Positions 8,799 to 17,666 of a DNA stretch of 64,000 nucleotides are shown here, piece by piece. Made by a program: the position numbers and the translations under genes. Within the stretch, counting starts at the first letter, position 1. The number at the start of each line of letters is the position of its first letter. The notes under the pieces were generated by a model. That model did not search any database. It had not been told where the DNA came from and worked only from the letters and a program-made list of their open reading frames with translations. This DNA comes from JALYJG01 sp033763555 (GTDB lineage Bacteria; Pseudomonadota; Alphaproteobacteria; UBA9219). The DNA lies in assembly GCA_033763555.1 (NCBI GenBank), contig JANRKK010000021.1, positions 1 through 64,000 of the forward strand, given 5' to 3'.

Positions 8799-11360
8799 AT
8801 GATCATGAATCTTCCCAAAACGGAGCGGATGCCTGAGGCCAGAGGCTTTTCGGCGCAGGTTTCGTTTGGCCGCAAGCCGGGCGAGGATGTTCCAAAAGCG
8901 CTGTGGGGCCTTGTCGTTCTGACCGTGCTGGGCACTGTGGCGGTTATTGTTCCCTATTTGATACCCGGCTTTGCCGGGGTTGTGGCCAGCCTGCTTGTCG
9001 CGCTTCTTCTGTTCGGTGCGGCCTGGGTGACATGGACTCAGGTCAAGCGCCAGCGTGTCGACAGCCAGCAGGAAATTCTGCTCCGCGAAGCTTTTCACAG
9101 TGTGCTGACACCGCAGCTGATCACCGATGAAAATGGCAACGCCGTTCTTGCCAACCGCGCCTTCCGCGGCTGGATTGATCTGGGCAAGCAGAATGCCGAA
9201 CAGGCTCTCGCCACGCGTTTTTCGGCCAGTTCCGCGGTGGCGGCGGAATTCCAGCAGTTGAAATCAACTCTGCAAAAAGGCCAGCCTGCGATCGCCGAGC
9301 TCCCGGTCATTCGCGGCGGCAAGATGGTGGAATGGCGGCGCGTGATTACGCGGCCGATCGAAGGTTTCCCGGATTTCTACCATTGGCGGTTTGAAGATAT
9401 CAGCGAGCGCCGCCGCATGGAAAAAGCCATGCGCGACGAGCAGGGCAAGCTGGTCGATTTCATGGCGCATGCGCCTGTTGGCATTTATTCGGTCGATCAG
9501 CATGGCCGTTTCCGCTTCGTCAATCGCACACTGGCCGAATGGCTGCAGGTGACGCCGGAAGAATTGGTAAAAGGCGATATCCGCCTGCATGATGTGTTAG
9601 GCGATATTCCCAAGGGTCTGGCGGCCCACGCGGTTGATTCCGGCCCGCAAGGCGAATTGCGCGGCGAAGCCGTCATGCGCCGTCGCGACGGGCAGCTTTT
9701 TCCGGTTGCCATCACGCAGACCATCGTCATTGGCGAAGACGGCAAGACGTTGCGCACCCGTTCGGTGGTGCGCGACCTGTCGCCCGAGCGCGAATGGCAA
9801 CAGGCTTTGTCGGTTTCTGAATACCGTTTCCAGAGGCTGTTTGCCGAAGCGCCAATCGGCATCGTTCTGCTCGACAGCCAATATACGGTGATGGAATGCA
9901 ACCATACCTTCGATGTCATTATTCGCCGTCCGCATGGCGGCATTGTCGGTGCTGCGATGACGGATCTGATCGCATCGCGTGACCGCGCTGCCACCATGGC
10001 CAAGTTGACCGATGTGATGAGTGGCAAGGACCTCAACAAACCGCTGGAAGTCTTCATGGCGGGCGACCGCGACATTATCTGCCAGGTTTTTGTCAAACGC
10101 TTCGGCCTTGTCACCACGCCGGAAGCGCCTGCCGAACAGCAGGGATTGATGCTTTATTTCATTGACGCCACCGAACCCAAACGCATGGAAGTGCAGTTCG
10201 CCCAGTCGCAGAAGATGCAGGCGGTGGGCCAGCTGGCGGGCGGCGTGGCGCACGACTTCAACAATCTGCTGACCGCCATGATCGGTTTCTGCGACTTGCT
10301 GTTGCAGCGGCACAAGCCGGGCGATCAGAGTTTCAACGACATCATGCAGATCAAGCAGAATGGCAACCGCGCCGCGAATTTGATCCGCCAACTGCTGGCT
10401 TTCTCGCGCCAGCAGACCCTGCAACCAAAAATCCTCAACCTCGCGGATGTGCTTTCGGAGTTGACCAATCTTCTCCGTCGCCTGATCGGCGCGCAAATCC
10501 AGCTCAACATGGTGCATGGGCGCGATGTCGGGCTTGTGAAAGTCGATCAGGGTCAGCTGGAACAGGTGATCATCAACCTCGTCGTCAACGCGCGCGACGC
10601 CATGCCGCAGGGCGGCAGCATTACCATTCGTACCTCTGCCGTGCGCCAGGACAAACCCGTCATGCGCGGGCAGGACGAGATGCAGCCGGGCGATTATGTC
10701 GTCATTCAGGTTACGGATACGGGCGTCGGCATTCCGAAAGAGAATCTCCAGCGGATTTTCGAGCCCTTCTTCTCCACCAAGGAAGTCGGCTCAGGCACCG
10801 GCCTCGGCCTTTCCACTGTTTACGGTATCGTCCGGCAGACGGGCGGTTATGTCAGCGTCGACAGCCGGGAGAATAAGGGATCGACTTTCACGGTCTATCT
10901 ACCGGTTCATCACCAAACCGAAAAGGTCGTTGAGGCACGTGTCGAGGAAACGCGCGAGGACAGGCCCGGCCCCGATCTCACCGGCGCAGGCACCATTTTG
11001 CTGGTGGAGGATGAAGATGCCGTGCGCGTCTTTTCTGCCCGCGCCTTGCGCAACAAAGGCTACAACGTGCTGGAAGCACGCAGCGGCGAAGAGGCGCTGA
11101 TGGTTCTGGAAAAAGAAGGCGGCGCGAATATCGATCTGACCGTCACGGACGTTGTCATGCCGCAGATGGACGGCCCGACCCTCTACAAACACATCCGTGA
11201 AAAATGGCCGGATATGAAGGTAGTCTTCGTTTCGGGCTACACCGAAGACCGGCTGCGTGAGCAGTTTACCTCCGGCGAAACCATCTATTTCCTGCCCAAG
11301 CCCTTCACGCTCAAGCAGTTAGCCGGCAAGGTCAAAGACGTACTGGCGGAAGAAAGTTAA
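8799..11360 (+). CDS. cckA: Hybrid sensor histidine kinase CckA
   Basis: About 853 residues. Two transmembrane helices lie near the N-terminus (ALWGLVVLTVLGTVAVIVPY and the next ~25 residues), followed by PAS-like repeats (e.g. DFMAHAPVGIYSVDQHGRFR). Then come the H-box GQLAGGVAHDFNNLLTAMIG, the ATPase N and G boxes (NLVVNARDAMPQGG, DTGVGIPKENLQRIFEP, GTGLGLSTV) and a C-terminal receiver domain with TVTDVVMPQMDG. This order and the H-box are those of CckA, which phosphorylates CtrA and CpdR through ChpT. The frame is open from a TTG at 8718; the tandem ATGs at 8799/8805 are more plausible starts. Confidence 0.93.
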   Translation: MIMNLPKTERMPEARGFSAQVSFGRKPGEDVPKALWGLVVLTVLGTVAVIVPYLIPGFAGVVASLLVALLLFGAAWVTWTQVKRQRVDSQQEILLREAFHSVLTPQLITDENGNAVLANRAFRGWIDLGKQNAEQALATRFSASSAVAAEFQQLKSTLQKGQPAIAELPVIRGGKMVEWRRVITRPIEGFPDFYHWRFEDISERRRMEKAMRDEQGKLVDFMAHAPVGIYSVDQHGRFRFVNRTLAEWLQVTPEELVKGDIRLHDVLGDIPKGLAAHAVDSGPQGELRGEAVMRRRDGQLFPVAITQTIVIGEDGKTLRTRSVVRDLSPEREWQQALSVSEYRFQRLFAEAPIGIVLLDSQYTVMECNHTFDVIIRRPHGGIVGAAMTDLIASRDRAATMAKLTDVMSGKDLNKPLEVFMAGDRDIICQVFVKRFGLVTTPEAPAEQQGLMLYFIDATEPKRMEVQFAQSQKMQAVGQLAGGVAHDFNNLLTAMIGFCDLLLQRHKPGDQSFNDIMQIKQNGNRAANLIRQLLAFSRQQTLQPKILNLADVLSELTNLLRRLIGAQIQLNMVHGRDVGLVKVDQGQLEQVIINLVVNARDAMPQGGSITIRTSAVRQDKPVMRGQDEMQPGDYVVIQVTDTGVGIPKENLQRIFEPFFSTKEVGSGTGLGLSTVYGIVRQTGGYVSVDSRENKGSTFTVYLPVHHQTEKVVEARVEETREDRPGPDLTGAGTILLVEDEDAVRVFSARALRNKGYNVLEARSGEEALMVLEKEGGANIDLTVTDVVMPQMDGPTLYKHIREKWPDMKVVFVSGYTEDRLREQFTSGETIYFLPKPFTLKQLAGKVKDVLAEES

Positions 11361-11429
11361 ACGCAGGCGTAGAAGTTGCATTAAAGCGCTCGACGCAGGT
11401 ATGGTCGCGGTATCGAGGAGGACATATTT

Positions 11430-11990
11430 ATGCCGCGTATTTTTGATTACAGCTTGGGCAACGGAGAGGGGGTGCAAACGATTTTGCTGCCAGAACCTCG
11501 TTACGGAAGGCATGAGATAACGCCGCAAGAAAAACTGAATCTCGACCATATTGCCGATTCCATTCAAGCCGTATCCTTCGAGGCAGGTTCTTTTAAATAT
11601 AAAATTTCTCCCCAGTTTTTGACGTGGGGCCAGCCAGCCCCGCAGGATTGGACGCGCGCGATGGATGCGGCGCATGAGCAACTTTCTTCGAACATGACGG
11701 GTGCCTGGTTGTGGCATGAAGAACGGCCAAAAGGAGCATCCCGCATCGACACCTGGATTTACATTGAACGCACGAGCGACCAGGAAGTGGCCGCACAAAA
11801 TTTATCGGGGATTTTTAAATATCAGCCGGACTCAATAGAAGCGACGGTTGCAATTGCCGTATGGAGAGGGGCTTTGCCTTTTTCGGCCATATCAAATGGC
11901 CGCACGGATATTCCATCGGATTTTTATGAATATCTGCGGGGAAAGCGGGAAAATTACCGAGCCCCCTATATTGCTTCACTTGGTGCTTAA
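11430..11990 (+). CDS. Unknown protein, 186 aa
   Basis: Starts at an ATG with a clear RBS (GAGGAG, 8 nt upstream). The protein (MPRIFDYSLGNGEGVQTILL...) has no signal peptide or membrane segment and no motif I recognise. It contains a moderately aromatic central region (GAWLWHEERPKG, IDTWIYIER). It sits alone between cckA and kdsD, 69 nt after cckA, and its base composition is more AT-rich than that of both neighbours. Confidence 0.75.
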   Translation: MPRIFDYSLGNGEGVQTILLPEPRYGRHEITPQEKLNLDHIADSIQAVSFEAGSFKYKISPQFLTWGQPAPQDWTRAMDAAHEQLSSNMTGAWLWHEERPKGASRIDTWIYIERTSDQEVAAQNLSGIFKYQPDSIEATVAIAVWRGALPFSAISNGRTDIPSDFYEYLRGKRENYRAPYIASLGA

Positions 11991-12042
11991 AAATAGGCTA
12001 CATTTACCATCCGTAGAATTGTTGAGTTATGTGAGCGTCTGA

Positions 12043-13038
12043 ATGAGTGCGGCCAAACAAGCTTCCAAGCCTGCTGCTATGAATGACCAAGCGCTTCTGG
12101 CTTCGGCGCGGCATGTGCTGATCGCCGAAAGCGCGGCGCTGACCGCGCTGGCGGGCGAGCTTGGCGCGAATTTCATCAAGGCCGTGAAAATCCTTGTGGC
12201 CTGCAAGGGCCGCACGGTCGTAACCGGAATGGGCAAAAGCGGCCATATCGCGCGTAAAATCGCAGCGACCCTGGCCTCCACAGGCACGCCCGCTTTGTTT
12301 GTCCATCCAGGCGAAGCGAGCCACGGCGATCTCGGCATGATCGTGCCGGAGGATGTGGTGATTGCCCTTTCCAATTCCGGCGAGACGGCGGAGATGACCG
12401 ACCTTGTCGCCTATACCCGTCGTTTTTCCATTCCGCTGATCGCCGTCACAGGCCGCGCACAAAGCTCGCTCGGCGGCGCGGCGGATGTGGCCTTGGTGCT
12501 GCCGCAAGTGGCGGAAGTGTGCCCGATGGGCCTCGCGCCCACGACCTCGACGACTATGATGCTCGCGCTCGGCGATGCGTTGGCGGTAACGGTCCTCGAA
12601 AGCAAGGGTTTCACGGCCGAGGATTTCCGCAATTTCCATCCCGGCGGCAAGCTGGGCAAAATCCTGCTGCGCGTGCGCGAGATCATGCATGGCGGCGATG
12701 AATTGCCGTTGGTGAAGGAAAGCGACGCCATGTCGCATGTGCTGGTGGTCATGACAGAAAAACGTTTTGGTTGCGCCGGGATTGTCGATGGCAGCGGCGC
12801 GCTGATCGGCCTGATTACCGACGGCGATTTACGTCGCCATATGGAAGGCAATCTGCTGCAGAAAAAAGCGGGTGAGGTTATGACCCGCAACCCCAGCGTG
12901 ATGACGCCGGAAACCCTGGCCGCTGAAGCCCTGCGCATTCTGAATGAAAAGAAACGCACCAATGTTTTTGTCGTGGAAGATGGCAAGCCCGTTGGCATTC
13001 TGCATATCCACGATCTCCTCCGCGCCGGGATTGCGTAA
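12043..13038 (+). CDS. kdsD: Arabinose-5-phosphate isomerase (KdsD/KpsF family)
   Basis: Interconverts ribulose-5-phosphate and arabinose-5-phosphate, the first step of Kdo synthesis for LPS. The 331 residues hold an N-terminal SIS domain (GMGKSGHIARKIAATLAST, HPGEASHGDLGM, ALSNSGETAEM) and two C-terminal CBS domains (GCAGIVDGSGALIGLITDGD; NVFVVEDGKPVGILHIHDLL). Length is typical. No other Kdo gene is adjacent, although the polysaccharide genes at 3-6 kb are a related function. Confidence 0.94.
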   Translation: MSAAKQASKPAAMNDQALLASARHVLIAESAALTALAGELGANFIKAVKILVACKGRTVVTGMGKSGHIARKIAATLASTGTPALFVHPGEASHGDLGMIVPEDVVIALSNSGETAEMTDLVAYTRRFSIPLIAVTGRAQSSLGGAADVALVLPQVAEVCPMGLAPTTSTTMMLALGDALAVTVLESKGFTAEDFRNFHPGGKLGKILLRVREIMHGGDELPLVKESDAMSHVLVVMTEKRFGCAGIVDGSGALIGLITDGDLRRHMEGNLLQKKAGEVMTRNPSVMTPETLAAEALRILNEKKRTNVFVVEDGKPVGILHIHDLLRAGIA

Positions 13039-13047
13039 AAAGAAAAT

Positions 13048-13150
13048 CGTCATTCCGGGGGGCGCGCAGCGCAAACCCGGAATCCAGGAAACAGCATCAA
13101 AGCCAGCACCATGGATTCCGGATCGTCCCTTCGGGACGTCCGGAATGACG
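13048..13150. repeat. Bipartite palindromic repeat element (GTCATTCC...GGAATGAC)
   Basis: The 103-bp intergenic element begins CGTCATTCCGG and ends with its exact complement CCGGAATGACG. The left half reads GTCATTCC...GGAATCCAGG and the right half is a second, inverted copy with an internal perfect hairpin, GTCCC-TTCG-GGGAC. This is the general form of the dispersed 'GTCATYCC / GGRATCCAG' elements common between bacterial genes. A shorter relative is at 59699-59724. It lies between kdsD and pgk. Confidence 0.75.
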
Positions 13151-13184
13151 TTTCTTTCTTTTTAGAATCAGCTATAAACCGCTT

Positions 13185-14414
13185 ATGCCTGATTTTCTGA
13201 CCCTTGATGATTTGTCGTTGCGCGGAAAAATTGTTTTGCTACGCGCGGATTTGAATGTGCCGATGAAAGACGGGCGCGTGACCGACACGGCGCGGCTGGA
13301 GCGTTTGCTGCCGACCTTGAAAGACCTCGCCAAGGTGAATGCAAAAATTGTCATCCTGTCGCATTTCGGACGGCCGGAAGGAAAACCCGATCCAAAATAC
13401 ACATTGCGCCCGGTGGCAAAGGAGCTGGAACGCATCTGGGAACAGTCCGTGTCTTTTGCCGAAGATTGCATTGGCCCCAAGGCTGAAGCCGCCATACAGG
13501 CGTTGGGCGCTGGGCAAATTCTTGTATTGGAAAACACGCGTTTCCATGCGGGCGAAGAAGCCAACGACCCCGCCTTCACCAAGGCACTTGCGGCGCTCGG
13601 TGAAGCCTATGTGAATGACGCTTTCTCGGCAGCGCATCGCGCCCATGCCTCGACGGAAGGGCTGGCGCATCTTCTGCCTGCGGGCGCAGGCCGTCTGATG
13701 CAGGCGGAAGTGGATGCGTTGACTCGTGCACTGACCAAGCCGGAAAAACCTCTGGCGGCTTTGGTGGGTGGCTCAAAAATTTCGACGAAGCTGGAACTGC
13801 TGCATAACTTGACAGCCAAAGTGGATATTCTGGTGCTGGGCGGCGGCATGGCGAATACCTTCCTTGCCGCTAAGGGCGTCGCCATCGGCAAATCCATCAG
13901 CGAGCCGGATATGTATGACACGGCGCGCGCGATTATGGCGAAGACTGAAGAAAAAGGCTGTCATATCCTGCTGCCGAAAGATGCCGTTGTTGCGCCGGAA
14001 CTGAAAGAAGGCGTGGCGGTCACAACAGTACCGATCCATGCCGTGCCTGCCGATCAGATGATTTTGGATATCGGCCCGGCAGCGGCGAAAGAGATCAAGG
14101 ATAATCTCGATATGTGCAAGACAGTGGTCTGGAACGGGCCTTTGGGTGCATTTGAATTCCCACCTTTCGATCGCGCCACCAACGAGGTTGCGATCTGCGT
14201 TGCCGATCTGACCAAGCGCGGAAAAATTCTGTCCGTGGCGGGCGGCGGCGATACCGTTGCCGCCATGACCAATGCGGGCGTTGTCCATGGCCTCAGTTAC
14301 CTGTCAGCGGCGGGCGGTGCCTTCCTTGAATGGCTGGAAGGCAAGGAATTGCCGGGCGTCGTCGCGCTGCGTCAGGCCGTGCCGAAGGTGAAAACTGGAA
14401 AGGTGATTATGTAA
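13185..14414 (+). CDS. pgk: Phosphoglycerate kinase
   Basis: Catalyses ATP-forming phosphate transfer from 1,3-bisphosphoglycerate in glycolysis. The 409-residue protein shows the N-terminal substrate loop VLLRADLNVPMKDGRV, SHFGRPEGKPDPKYTLRPVA, the hinge GGSKISTKLELLHNL, and the nucleotide site GGGDTVAAM near the C-terminus. Length is normal for a bacterial enzyme. gap and fba are not next to it. Its stop codon directly abuts the convergent ccmC gene, with no terminator between them. Confidence 0.97.
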   Translation: MPDFLTLDDLSLRGKIVLLRADLNVPMKDGRVTDTARLERLLPTLKDLAKVNAKIVILSHFGRPEGKPDPKYTLRPVAKELERIWEQSVSFAEDCIGPKAEAAIQALGAGQILVLENTRFHAGEEANDPAFTKALAALGEAYVNDAFSAAHRAHASTEGLAHLLPAGAGRLMQAEVDALTRALTKPEKPLAALVGGSKISTKLELLHNLTAKVDILVLGGGMANTFLAAKGVAIGKSISEPDMYDTARAIMAKTEEKGCHILLPKDAVVAPELKEGVAVTTVPIHAVPADQMILDIGPAAAKEIKDNLDMCKTVVWNGPLGAFEFPPFDRATNEVAICVADLTKRGKILSVAGGGDTVAAMTNAGVVHGLSYLSAAGGAFLEWLEGKELPGVVALRQAVPKVKTGKVIM

Positions 14415-15137
14415 TCAGTCGTTGAGCAATAACGCTGCTTCGATCTTCCGCTTCACCAATTCCGTTTTCATCCGCAGAATAATCACAAACGCCGCGTACA
14501 GCATGTAGGCCAGCGCCATCGTCAACAAAGGCCACAGCATGCTGGCGTCGATGGCAGGGCCTTTCATGCGTATCACGCTGGCGGGCTGGTGCAGCGTGTT
14601 CCACCAATCCACCGAAAAACGCACGATGGGAATATTGATGGCTCCGGCCAGCAAAAGGATGGCTCCAGCCTTGCCGCCGCGTTCATGATCGTCAAAGGAT
14701 TGGCGTAAAACGATATAACCGCAATAGAGCAGGAATAAAATCAGCACGCTGGTCAGCCTTGCGTCCCATACCCACCAGGCGCCCCAAGTAGGTCGGCCCC
14801 AGATACTTCCGGTGATCAGGCATAGCGCGACGAGAACCACACCGACAGGCGCGGCGGCAACGCAAAAAATATCGGCTAGCGCATGCCGTGCCACAAGGCC
14901 GACAGCGGCCGCGACGGCCATGGCGACATACAGTATCATGCCTATCCAGGCGGCGGGCACATGCACATACATGATACGCACCGTCTCGCCCTGCTGGTAA
15001 TCCGGTGGTGAATGAAACAAAGCGAGATACAGCCCGGCGCCGAACGCAACGGCTGCACTGAAGCCGAGCAGGGGTAGAAGCTTTTCCGCAAGGCGCAGAA
15101 ATTGTCCGGGATTGGCAAAGCGAGGCGTCAGGCGCAT
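14415..15137 (-). CDS. ccmC: Haem exporter/haem-handling protein CcmC
   Basis: 240 residues, six predicted membrane helices, and the tryptophan-rich haem-binding WWD segment WGRPTWGAWWVWDARLTS followed by a conserved histidine later in the protein (NTLHQPASV). CcmC loads haem onto the chaperone CcmE in cytochrome c maturation system I. The open frame extends 46 codons upstream into ccmB, but the ATG at 15137 (MRLTPRFANPG) gives the normal length. It is the last gene of ccmABC (4-nt gap from ccmB). ccmD-I are not in the window. Confidence 0.93.
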   Translation of the reverse strand: MRLTPRFANPGQFLRLAEKLLPLLGFSAAVAFGAGLYLALFHSPPDYQQGETVRIMYVHVPAAWIGMILYVAMAVAAAVGLVARHALADIFCVAAAPVGVVLVALCLITGSIWGRPTWGAWWVWDARLTSVLILFLLYCGYIVLRQSFDDHERGGKAGAILLLAGAINIPIVRFSVDWWNTLHQPASVIRMKGPAIDASMLWPLLTMALAYMLYAAFVIILRMKTELVKRKIEAALLLND

Positions 15138-15141
15138 AGGT

Positions 15142-15807
15142 TTATCCTTGCCCGTTGCGCAGCGCGGCGGCAATCGCAAAAGGCGCGGTTGGCAGCAGCA
15201 GCGCGAGAATGGCGCCCAGCAACAACAGATGCGGTGCAGGCGATGTGCCCATGGCGGCGGCATCGCAGGCAGCAACGGCGAAGATCAGAACCGGAATGTA
15301 AAAAGGCGCAAGCAGCAGCGTTAGCAACGCCGGGTGGCGCCGCAGCGCGATAGTTACCGCGCTCATGATACCGCCGAGCAGCACAAGCGCTGGAACACCC
15401 AGCAGCAGGCTAAGCGCCAGAACAGGCAGCACAGCCAGACTCATTCCCAGAAGCAGAAAGCCGGGCAGGGCAACAACCGTCAGCGCAGCGATGATCATCA
15501 AAATTTGCGCAATCAGCCGAACAGAGACGATCAGCGTTAGAGGCAGCGGCGACAGAAAAAGAAGATCAAGCGTGCCGTCGCGCGCGTCCTGGAGAAATAG
15601 TTTTTCCAATGCCAGAAGGATCATGAGTAAGGCTGCAAGCCAAATTAGCCCCGCGCCAAGGCGGCGCAGCAATTCCGGCTCCGGTCCGATGGCAAAGGGC
15701 AGCAGCAGAATAACGATAAGGAAAAACAAAATCAGCGCAGCCCATTCCGTCAGCGCACGAGCTTGCAGCCGCATATCGTGACTCAGAAGGGCGATCAGGC
15801 GGCTCAT
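15142..15807 (-). CDS. ccmB: Haem exporter membrane subunit CcmB
   Basis: 221 residues, strongly hydrophobic with six predicted helices. The segment LEKLFLQDARDGTLDLLFLSPLP is the conserved CcmB signature. With CcmA it forms the ABC transporter that drives release of holo-CcmE during cytochrome c maturation. Its ATG overlaps the end of ccmA by 4 nt (ATGA), so the two are translationally coupled. Confidence 0.93.
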   Translation of the reverse strand: MSRLIALLSHDMRLQARALTEWAALILFFLIVILLLPFAIGPEPELLRRLGAGLIWLAALLMILLALEKLFLQDARDGTLDLLFLSPLPLTLIVSVRLIAQILMIIAALTVVALPGFLLLGMSLAVLPVLALSLLLGVPALVLLGGIMSAVTIALRRHPALLTLLLAPFYIPVLIFAVAACDAAAMGTSPAPHLLLLGAILALLLPTAPFAIAAALRNGQG

Positions 15808-16406
15808 GTGGCTTTTCCCAGCGTAAGAAGCTGCGCATCCGGCAATTTCACATCCTGATGCGCGGCGATGATGGCGATGCCACCTTTGGCGCGATGCTGC
15901 GCGATTAGCGATGATAAAAGTTCCTGCCCATCGCGGTCGAGCGCCGTTGCGGGTTCATCCAAAAGCCAGAGCGGCATGTCGTGAATTAGCAGCCGCGTCA
16001 GCGCCAGCCGCCGTTTTTGCCCGGCGGAGAGGTAGCGCGTGGGTTTATCCGTTACATTTTGAAGGCCAAAATTTTCCGGCAATTTTTGTGATGAGGATGG
16101 CGCAAATACCGTGCGCCAATAATCCATCATCTCCGCTGCCGTCAGCTCCGGCTTTACGGCATCGAGATGGCCGAGATAATGCAGGCGGGTTTTATGCAAG
16201 GCTGGGTCGATGGGTTGCCCAGCCCAGCGCATGACGCCGTCGGCAGGTGACAAAAGCCCAGCCAACACGCGCAGCAGGCTGGATTTGCCGCTGCCGTTCG
16301 GCCCCGTGACCAGCAACACATCGCCCGCGCTGAGGGTAAAGGATATATCGCGGAAAACAGGGCGCCGGCCGCGGCGTCCGGCAAGGGATTGAACTTCAAA
16401 CAGCAT
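15804..16406 (-). CDS. ccmA: Cytochrome c biogenesis ATP-binding protein CcmA
   Basis: 200 residues, a compact ABC ATPase: Walker A GPNGSGKSSLL near residue 35, signature LSAGQKRRLALTRLL, Walker B MPLWLLDEPATALD and an H-loop histidine in IIAAHQDV. It powers the CcmAB(CD) complex at the inner membrane. It is the first gene of a ccmA-ccmB-ccmC operon and diverges from the exonuclease III gene across 54 nt. Confidence 0.94.
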   Translation of the reverse strand: MLFEVQSLAGRRGRRPVFRDISFTLSAGDVLLVTGPNGSGKSSLLRVLAGLLSPADGVMRWAGQPIDPALHKTRLHYLGHLDAVKPELTAAEMMDYWRTVFAPSSSQKLPENFGLQNVTDKPTRYLSAGQKRRLALTRLLIHDMPLWLLDEPATALDRDGQELLSSLIAQHRAKGGIAIIAAHQDVKLPDAQLLTLGKAT

Positions 16407-16442
16407 AGGCGGTTTCTAGAAGGCTTTGACGCGTCTGTGAAG

Positions 16443-16462
16443 ATGGGGGATATAACCCCCAT
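16443..16462 (+). promoter_or_regulatory. Perfect inverted repeat enclosing the xth start codon
   Basis: ATGGGGG (16443-16449) and CCCCCAT (16456-16462) form a 7-bp stem with a 6-nt loop, placing the first two bases of the start ATG at 16461 in the stem. There is no obvious Shine-Dalgarno sequence. Either the hairpin limits initiation at 16461, or translation starts at the in-frame ATG at 16443. Confidence 0.3.
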
Positions 16463-17252
16463 GAGAATCGTGACCTGGAACATCAATTCGGTGCGTTTGC
16501 GGCAGGACCTCGTCATGCGGCTGATGGATGAGCATAAGCCGGATGTCATCTGCCTGCAGGAAACCAAGACGGTAAATGATACGTTTCCCGGCGCGGCTTT
16601 TGCGGCCAAGGGTTACAAGCACCAGCATATTCTGGGCATGAAAAGTTATAACGGTGTCGCCATTCTGTCGCGCCTGCCTTTCGCCAAAACCGACAGCCGC
16701 AACTGGCAGGAGCGCGAAGATTGCCGCCATATTTTTGTCGAGATGGCGAGCGGCGTCGAGCTTCATTGCTGCTATGTCCCGGCGGGCGGTGATATTCCCG
16801 ACCCCAAGGCCAATCCGAAATTTGCGCACAAGCTTGGCTTCCTCGATGAAAAAATCGCCTGGTGGAAAAGCCGCAAGGATAAGACGAAGCCGAAAATTCT
16901 TGTCGGCGATCTGAATGTCGCGCCGATGGAAAATGATGTCTGGTCGCACCGGCAAATGCTGGATGTCGTTTCGCATACGCCCGTTGAGGTGGAAAAGCTC
17001 ACGGCCTGGCAGACAGCGCATAAATGGGTCGATGCCGTGCGGCATTTCGTGCCACCGGAAGAAAAGCTTTATTCCTGGTGGAGCTACCGCGCGCATGACT
17101 GGGAAGCGTCCGACCGCGGCCGCCGCCTCGACCATATCTGGGTGACGCCCGACCTTGCGCCGTCGCTCAAAAAAGCGCAGATTTTAAAAGAAGCGCGTGG
17201 CTGGGAACCGAAGCCCAGCGACCATGTTCCGGTGATGGTGGATATAAAATAA
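16461..17252 (+). CDS. xth: Exodeoxyribonuclease III (AP endonuclease family 1)
   Basis: 263 residues of the EEP nuclease fold. Seen in order: MRIVTWNINSVRLR, the metal-binding glutamate in ICLQETKT, LVGDLNVAPMENDVW, and RGRRLDHIWVTPDL ... PSDHVPVMVDI with the catalytic Asp-His. The enzyme incises abasic sites and degrades 3' ends in base-excision repair. An in-frame ATG at 16443 would add six residues (MGDITP); I keep 16461 because it matches the family N-terminus. Confidence 0.94.
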   Translation: MRIVTWNINSVRLRQDLVMRLMDEHKPDVICLQETKTVNDTFPGAAFAAKGYKHQHILGMKSYNGVAILSRLPFAKTDSRNWQEREDCRHIFVEMASGVELHCCYVPAGGDIPDPKANPKFAHKLGFLDEKIAWWKSRKDKTKPKILVGDLNVAPMENDVWSHRQMLDVVSHTPVEVEKLTAWQTAHKWVDAVRHFVPPEEKLYSWWSYRAHDWEASDRGRRLDHIWVTPDLAPSLKKAQILKEARGWEPKPSDHVPVMVDIK

Positions 17253-17269
17253 ATTTTTAGGAGAGCATT

Positions 17270-17665
17270 ATGGGGAACGTATTGCTGCAGGGAAAATTGA
17301 TCGGTGGCCGCCAAAGCGCTTGCAAGGGACTTCAGCTCATCTTCTTGAAGGAGAACGCAGGCCCACTTGATGGCGGTACCGTTTCTCTTATGGATGGGGA
17401 TATTCTCACCGTCTTTTCTGATGCGGCGCGCCAGACCGTTTTATGGCAGGGAGCAGTCAAATTTGACCGGGAAAAAAACCGGAAACCTTATCCGAAAAAA
17501 TATGATTTTGATGCGGACTATGCCGCAAGGGGCGGGCAAAAAGTCGGCAGACACTGGATTGATAATGCACAGGGTTTGCAGGATGGATTGGAACCGGAAC
17601 GGTGGATTAATATGTTTCTGGAAGGAAAGTCCGCCACACTGCAGGTTGATGAGTTGAGTTTATAA
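17270..17665 (+). CDS. Unknown protein, 131 aa
   Basis: The ATG has a good RBS (TTAGGAGAGCATT) and follows xth by 17 nt, so the two are probably co-transcribed. The product (MGNVLLQGKLIGGRQSACKG...) has no signal sequence or membrane span, and its short Gly/Leu-rich start and beta-rich pattern suggest a small beta-sandwich. I recognise no family. It ends 1 nt before the convergent epimerase gene. Confidence 0.7.
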   Translation: MGNVLLQGKLIGGRQSACKGLQLIFLKENAGPLDGGTVSLMDGDILTVFSDAARQTVLWQGAVKFDREKNRKPYPKKYDFDADYAARGGQKVGRHWIDNAQGLQDGLEPERWINMFLEGKSATLQVDELSL

Positions 17666-17666
17666 T

